Program-made: the position numbers and the translations under genes | Notes under the pieces: generated by a model | What the model was told of the DNA's origin: nothing | Databases searched by the model: none | The model's input: the letters and a program-made list of their open reading frames with translations, nothing else | NCBI GenBank assembly: GCA_004559785.1 | Contig: SFXD01000064.1 | Location: 1-12,767 of the forward strand | Source of the DNA: a bacterium | GTDB lineage: Bacteria > Bacteroidota > Bacteroidia > Bacteroidales > Bacteroidaceae | Length of the DNA: 12,767 nucleotides | Reading direction: 5' to 3' | In this document: positions 9,601-12,767 of the stretch, piece after piece | Position numbering within the stretch: the first letter of the stretch is position 1 | How the letters are laid out: each line of letters opens with the position of its first letter

Positions 9601-11137
9601 CGAGGACCTGGCACAACTCATCTTCGACCTCAAGAACATAAACCCAACGGCTGCCGTGAGCGTGAAACTGGTAGCCGAAAGCGGAGTGGGCACCATAGCG
9701 GCAGGCGTCGCCAAGGCAAAGGCCGACCTCATCGTCATCTCCGGAGCGGAGGGAGGAACGGGAGCAAGTCCTGCCAGCAGCATGAGGTTCGCAGGCATAT
9801 CGCCGGAGATAGGCTTGTCGGAGACGCAGCAGACGCTGGTCATCAACGGGTTGCGCAACCAGGTGAGACTACAGACGGACGGACAGCTCAAGACCGCCAA
9901 GGACGTAATCGTGATGGCGATGCTGGGAGCGGACGAATTCTCGTTCGGAACCCTGCCACTCATAGTGCTCGGATGCGTCATGATGCGCAAGTGCAATACA
10001 AACACATGCCCCGTAGGCGTAGCTACGCAGGACGAAACGCTCAGGGCAAAGTTCCGCGGACGCGCCGAATACCTCGTGAACTACTTCACGTTCCTCGCAC
10101 AACAGACGCGCGAGTACCTTTCCCAGATTGGAGTCCACTCGCTAAAGGAAATCATAGGCCGTACCGACCTCATACAGGTTGCGGAACGCACGCCAGGCAG
10201 CAAGCAGGCTACCATCGACTTCTCGAACATCCTGCACATGCCCGAAACTCACTTGCCAAGGCATTGGGACAGAGGCTCGTACAGCAAGGTATCTGGAGTA
10301 AAGGACGAGGAGATAATACGTGCCTCCGCCACAGCCATCGAGCAGAAGGAGGAAGTGAACCTCGACTATGCCATACGCAACACCGACCGCGCCACGACGA
10401 CGATGCTGTCAGGGGTCATAGCCAAGAGGTATGGCGAGAACGGACTGCCCGACTCTACCATCAACATCCGCTTCAAGGGTTCGGCCGGACAGAGTTTCGG
10501 TGCCTTCGCCGTAAGGGGACTGAACATCAGGCTTGAGGGTGAAACCAACGACTACTTCGGCAAGGGCCTGTCGGGCGGACGCATCAGCATCCTGCCTCCT
10601 TCGAGGATCAACTCCGACTTCGTGGCGGAGGACAACATAATCGCCGGCAACACGGGACTCTATGGTGCCACGGGCGGCGAACTGTTCGTAAACGGCCGCG
10701 TGGGGGAACGATTCGGAGTACGCAACTCGGGAGCCATCGCCGTCATAGAGGGAGCAGGAGACCATTGCTGCGAATACATGACCGGCGGACGAGTGGTGGT
10801 GCTTGGGGAGACTGGCAGGAACTTTGCCGCAGGCATGTCGGGCGGAGTGGCTTACGTGTGGGACAAGAACCACAACTTCGACTACTACTGCAACATGGAT
10901 CAGGTGGAAATCAACCTCGTCGAGGAGGCTTCCTCACGCAAGGAACTGCACGAGCTGATACGACTCCACTACCTGTACACAGGCTCGCCCCTCGCCAGGA
11001 GGATGCTCGACAACTGGAACCACTACGTCGAAGACTTCATCCAGGTAGTGCCCATAGAATACAAGAGGGTATTGCAGGAGGAGAAGATGAGAGAACTGCA
11101 GGAAAAGATTGCCAACATGCAGATAATTAACAACTAA
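6629..11137 (+). CDS. gltB: Glutamate synthase (GOGAT) large subunit
   Basis: Transfers the glutamine amide to 2-oxoglutarate, producing two glutamates. It is the alpha subunit of the NAD(P)H-dependent enzyme. The protein is 1502 residues, normal for the family. Domains in order: class II amidotransferase (about 20-430) with nucleophile Cys20 in NEHDACGVGM, exposed after removal of a 19-residue propeptide; central domain (about 450-760, with TTGQEPVAAMGNDTPLAV); FMN/2-oxoglutarate synthase barrel (about 850-1190, with RSNTGEGGED and GAEGGTGASP); and C-terminal beta-helix GXGXG domain (about 1260-1430). The 3Fe-4S cluster cysteines are C1116, C1122 and C1127 (C-x5-C-x4-C). The ATG at 6629 is chosen over 6596 because the upstream ATG lies in the promoter and the shorter start gives a normal propeptide. 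It is followed after 24 bases by gltD, clearly one operon. Confidence 0.97.
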   Translation: MNNKQKNVGLYNEANEHDACGVGMVVNIHGGKSHELVDNALKVLENMEHRGAETRDKTGDGAGILVQIPHEFILLQGIPVPEKGRYGTGLVFLPRDKERQSAILEVIIEETEREGLQLMHLRNVPVNPEVPGVGAREVQPDIKQLFVTGVSEENVPYLERILYKVRKKIENRVKDEDFYICSLSSRDIVYKGMLTSGQLRRFFPDLSNNYFTSGLALVHSRFSTNTFPKWKLAQPFRLLCHNGEINTVRGNRGWMKARESVLSSEALGDIRDIRPIVEDGMSDSASLDNVFEFLVMSGMSLPQAMAILVPESFNDKNPISEDLKAFYEYYSILMEPWDGPAALMFSDGRYAGGMLDRNGLRPSRYTITKQGMMVVASEVGVMDFEPGDVVSKGRLQPGKILLIDTQEGKIYYDGEIKEQLAREHPYRQWLSTNCIQLEKLKSGRKVDNAVPDFELKLRAFGFGQEDIDKTLIPMCTTGQEPVAAMGNDTPLAVVSDRPQVLFNYFRQQFAQVTNPAIDPIREELVMSLTEYIGRVGSGILTPDESNCKMVRLPQPVLTNADLDILCNIRYKGFKTTKLPILFEVAKGESGLRSAIEALCKKAEESVDDGVNYIILSDRDISPTHAAIPSLLAVSAVHHYLISVGKRVQTALIVESGEIREVMHAALLLGYGASAICPYMTFAILDDMVRKHKIQEEYHTAEKNYIKAVDKGLKKIMSKMGISTIRSYRGAKIFEAVGLSEGLLKKYFGTETSTIGGIGLRDIAREYIMLNKSLSLGNTPDECDGPLPNNGLFAYRKDGIEHAWTPETIACLQIATRLGSYKKFREWADIVDNKAKPIFLRDFLSFRKAATPTPIDEVEPVESIVRHFVTGAMSFGAISIEAHEAIALAMNRLGTRSNTGEGGEDNMRYHTMVDGVSLSSKTKQIASGRFGVTAEYLVNAEEIQIKVAQGAKPGEGGQLPGFKVNKVIAKTRNSIPGITLISPPPHHDIYSIEDLAQLIFDLKNINPTAAVSVKLVAESGVGTIAAGVAKAKADLIVISGAEGGTGASPASSMRFAGISPEIGLSETQQTLVINGLRNQVRLQTDGQLKTAKDVIVMAMLGADEFSFGTLPLIVLGCVMMRKCNTNTCPVGVATQDETLRAKFRGRAEYLVNYFTFLAQQTREYLSQIGVHSLKEIIGRTDLIQVAERTPGSKQATIDFSNILHMPETHLPRHWDRGSYSKVSGVKDEEIIRASATAIEQKEEVNLDYAIRNTDRATTTMLSGVIAKRYGENGLPDSTINIRFKGSAGQSFGAFAVRGLNIRLEGETNDYFGKGLSGGRISILPPSRINSDFVAEDNIIAGNTGLYGATGGELFVNGRVGERFGVRNSGAIAVIEGAGDHCCEYMTGGRVVVLGETGRNFAAGMSGGVAYVWDKNHNFDYYCNMDQVEINLVEEASSRKELHELIRLHYLYTGSPLARRMLDNWNHYVEDFIQVVPIEYKRVLQEEKMRELQEKIANMQIINN

Positions 11138-11161
11138 CTACATCATACACCGACATATACA

Positions 11162-12505
11162 ATGGGAAAACTGAAAGCATTCATGGAAGTGCCTCGGGTA
11201 GAGGCAGGATACCGACCCGTACACGATAGAATCAACGACTTCGGCGAAGTCGAACAGACGCTAAACACCCGCGACCGCAAGATGCAGGCAAGCAGGTGCA
11301 TGGACTGCGGAGTACCCTTCTGCCACTGGGCTTGCCCTCTGGGCAACAAGAATCCGGAATGGAACGATGCCCTGTACAAGGGGGAATGGGAACTTGCATA
11401 CAGGTTGCTGAACGACACCAACGACTTCCCCGAGTTTACGGGACGCATTTGCCCCGCACTTTGCGAGAAAGCCTGCGTGCTGAACCTCACCGACCATGCG
11501 CCAACGACAAACCGGGAAAACGAAGCCGCCATTACCGAAGCCGCATGGAAGGAAAACTACATCAAGCCACGCAACATAAAGCGCAACGGCAGGAAGGTGG
11601 CGGTGATCGGGGCAGGACCCGCCGGACTCGTCGCCGCCAACAGGCTCAACCACATGGGATATAGCGTAACGGTACTTGAGAAGAACGAGGCCGCAGGAGG
11701 GTTGCTCAGGTATGGCATCCCCAACTTCAAGCTCAACAAGGCCATCATCGACCGCAGGATAAGGCTTCTCGTGGAGGAGGGCTTGGAGTTCAGGTACAAC
11801 CAGGAAGTGGATGTCACACATCTGCCAGAAGGATACGATGCATACGTAGTGGCCACAGGCACGCCGCAGGCACGCGACCTGAACGTCCCGGGCAGGGAAC
11901 TGAAGGGCGTGTACCTCGCATTGGAAATGCTGGCGCAACAGAACCGCGTACTGGCTGGAGCAGAGTTCAAGAAGGAAGAACTGGTCAACGCCAAGGGCAA
12001 GGACGTCCTGGTGATTGGGGGCGGCGACACAGGCTCCGACTGCATCGGCACGGCCCACAGACAGGGGTGCAAGAGCGTGACGCAGATAGAAATCATGCCA
12101 CGTCCCGTGGAGGGTCCCGACGACCCGCAGAACCCTTGGCCCTACTGGCCGCGCACGCTAAAGACCACGTCCAGCCACGAAGAGGGATGCGTACGCAGAT
12201 GGAACATCAACACGCTCGAATTCCTTGGCAAGGACGGACGGCTCACAGGCGTCAGGGTGCAGGAAATAGACTGGAAGCCCAACCCCGAAGGAGGCCGCCC
12301 GATAATGGTGAAGAAGGGAAAGCCCGAGGTGATAAAGTGCGAGATGGTGCTACTGGCCATGGGATTCCTCAAGCCCGAGCAGCCCAAACTGGCCGACAAC
12401 GTATTCTTCTGCGGGGATGCCGCCAATGGAGCCTCGCTCGTAGTAAGGGCCATGGCAAGTGGCAGGGATGCTGCTGCCAAGGTAGATGCCCTGCTTGGTA
12501 AATAA
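11162..12505 (+). CDS. gltD: Glutamate synthase (GOGAT) small subunit
   Basis: The beta subunit takes electrons from NAD(P)H through FAD and iron-sulphur clusters to GltB. The protein is 447 residues, slightly shorter than the roughly 470-480 of many homologues but with every expected motif. N-terminal cluster cysteines are C46, C49, C54 and C58 (CMDCGVPFCHWAC) and C97, C101 and C105 (CPALCEKAC). The FAD-binding Rossmann motif GAGPAG is at 150-155, with the E/K-rich strand end VLEKNEAAGG after it. The nucleotide-binding GGGDTG is at 286-291. The C-terminal FAD contact is GDAANGASLVVRAMASGRDAA (418-438). The start ATG at 11162 has no Shine-Dalgarno match, normal for this phylum. It is co-transcribed with gltB and ends 42 bases before a probable terminator. 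Confidence 0.97.
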   Translation: MGKLKAFMEVPRVEAGYRPVHDRINDFGEVEQTLNTRDRKMQASRCMDCGVPFCHWACPLGNKNPEWNDALYKGEWELAYRLLNDTNDFPEFTGRICPALCEKACVLNLTDHAPTTNRENEAAITEAAWKENYIKPRNIKRNGRKVAVIGAGPAGLVAANRLNHMGYSVTVLEKNEAAGGLLRYGIPNFKLNKAIIDRRIRLLVEEGLEFRYNQEVDVTHLPEGYDAYVVATGTPQARDLNVPGRELKGVYLALEMLAQQNRVLAGAEFKKEELVNAKGKDVLVIGGGDTGSDCIGTAHRQGCKSVTQIEIMPRPVEGPDDPQNPWPYWPRTLKTTSSHEEGCVRRWNINTLEFLGKDGRLTGVRVQEIDWKPNPEGGRPIMVKKGKPEVIKCEMVLLAMGFLKPEQPKLADNVFFCGDAANGASLVVRAMASGRDAAAKVDALLGK

Positions 12506-12546
12506 TGTACGTACGCAAAGGGTGACTTCCACCTAAGCCTACACGC

Positions 12547-12616
12547 GATTCCTGTATTTGCGCCTGCCTCCGGAACATTCGCCGGAGTAAGACCCAACTA
12601 CAGGAATCCCTTTTTT
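12547..12616 (+). terminator. Probable terminator of the gltBD operon, with two-part stem
   Basis: The outer stem GATTCCTGTA (12547-12556) pairs perfectly with TACAGGAATC (12599-12608), 10 bp. Inside, CTCCGG (12568-12573) pairs with CCGGAG (12582-12587) around the loop AACATTCG. The two stems are separated by a symmetric 11 x 11-base internal loop. CC and then six T residues (12611-12616) follow the outer stem. The T run and its position 42 bases after gltD support termination. The large internal loop is unusual for a simple terminator, and a structured leader for an unseen downstream gene is the alternative. Confidence 0.65.
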
Positions 12617-12767
12617 CTTGCCTTTTCCATAGCATGCCCCTACCCGACCAGACGGCAATTGGCATTAGCCTATGGCAAGAGATGCCGCTCCTTGGCGCAA
12701 CTCTGTAGCCAAAACATGGCATGGCGAACACAAAATCAGGTGTACTACAATCAAAATAACACAAAAT

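Noticed and set aside
12617..12767. Short hairpins (CCATAG 12627 with CTATGG 12670; TTGGC 12692 with GCCAA 12708) and a 131-aa minus frame
   Set aside because: Stems of 5-6 bp with long loops are expected by chance. The frame overlaps gltD and the terminator, and no promoter match is present.

Overview
The window looks like ordinary chromosomal DNA from a Bacteroidota bacterium, most likely order Bacteroidales and Prevotella-like. Three things point there: a type III (GlnN) glutamine synthetase, two promoters of the Bacteroidota TTG-N20-TAnnTTTG type, and start codons that lack clear Shine-Dalgarno sequences. Two secreted proteins also carry a module I associate with this group. Coding DNA is fairly GC-rich, while the promoters and tandem hairpins are AT-rich. 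The genus is an inference.

Layout. (1) 2-1486 (+) is the 3' two thirds of glnN, ending at a strong hairpin (1547-1591). (2) 1487-2155 is gene-free and holds a tandem array of 16-bp palindromes (1785-1869) and a GC-rich palindromic patch near 1981-2010. (3) 2156-4578 (+) is a translationally coupled pair of secreted-protein genes: a 124-aa protein and a 683-aa Cthe_2159-type beta-helix protein. Both begin with the same short beta-rich module. (4) 4579-4852 is a convergent intergenic region with a 22-bp near-perfect inverted repeat. (5) 6442-4853 (-) is pyrG, CTP synthase. (6) 6443-6628 is a compact divergent control region. It has one well-formed promoter facing each way and two 11-bp direct repeats exactly 22 bp apart between them. 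(7) 6629-12505 (+) is the gltB-gltD operon, encoding both glutamate synthase subunits, followed by a bulged hairpin and T tract (12547-12616). In 12617-12767 I see only weak short hairpins and no gene or promoter.

How the genes fit together. GlnN makes glutamine from glutamate and ammonia. GltBD converts glutamine plus 2-oxoglutarate into two glutamates. PyrG spends glutamine to make CTP. All the housekeeping genes therefore centre on glutamine, and the pyrG/gltB control region is a plausible place for joint nitrogen control. The secreted pair is the only accessory-looking part and probably acts at the cell surface or outside it. I found no CRISPR array, transposase, phage gene, tRNA or rRNA, and no clearly novel multi-gene system. 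The most interesting items are the divergent control region, the overlapping secreted pair and the two palindromic repeat structures.
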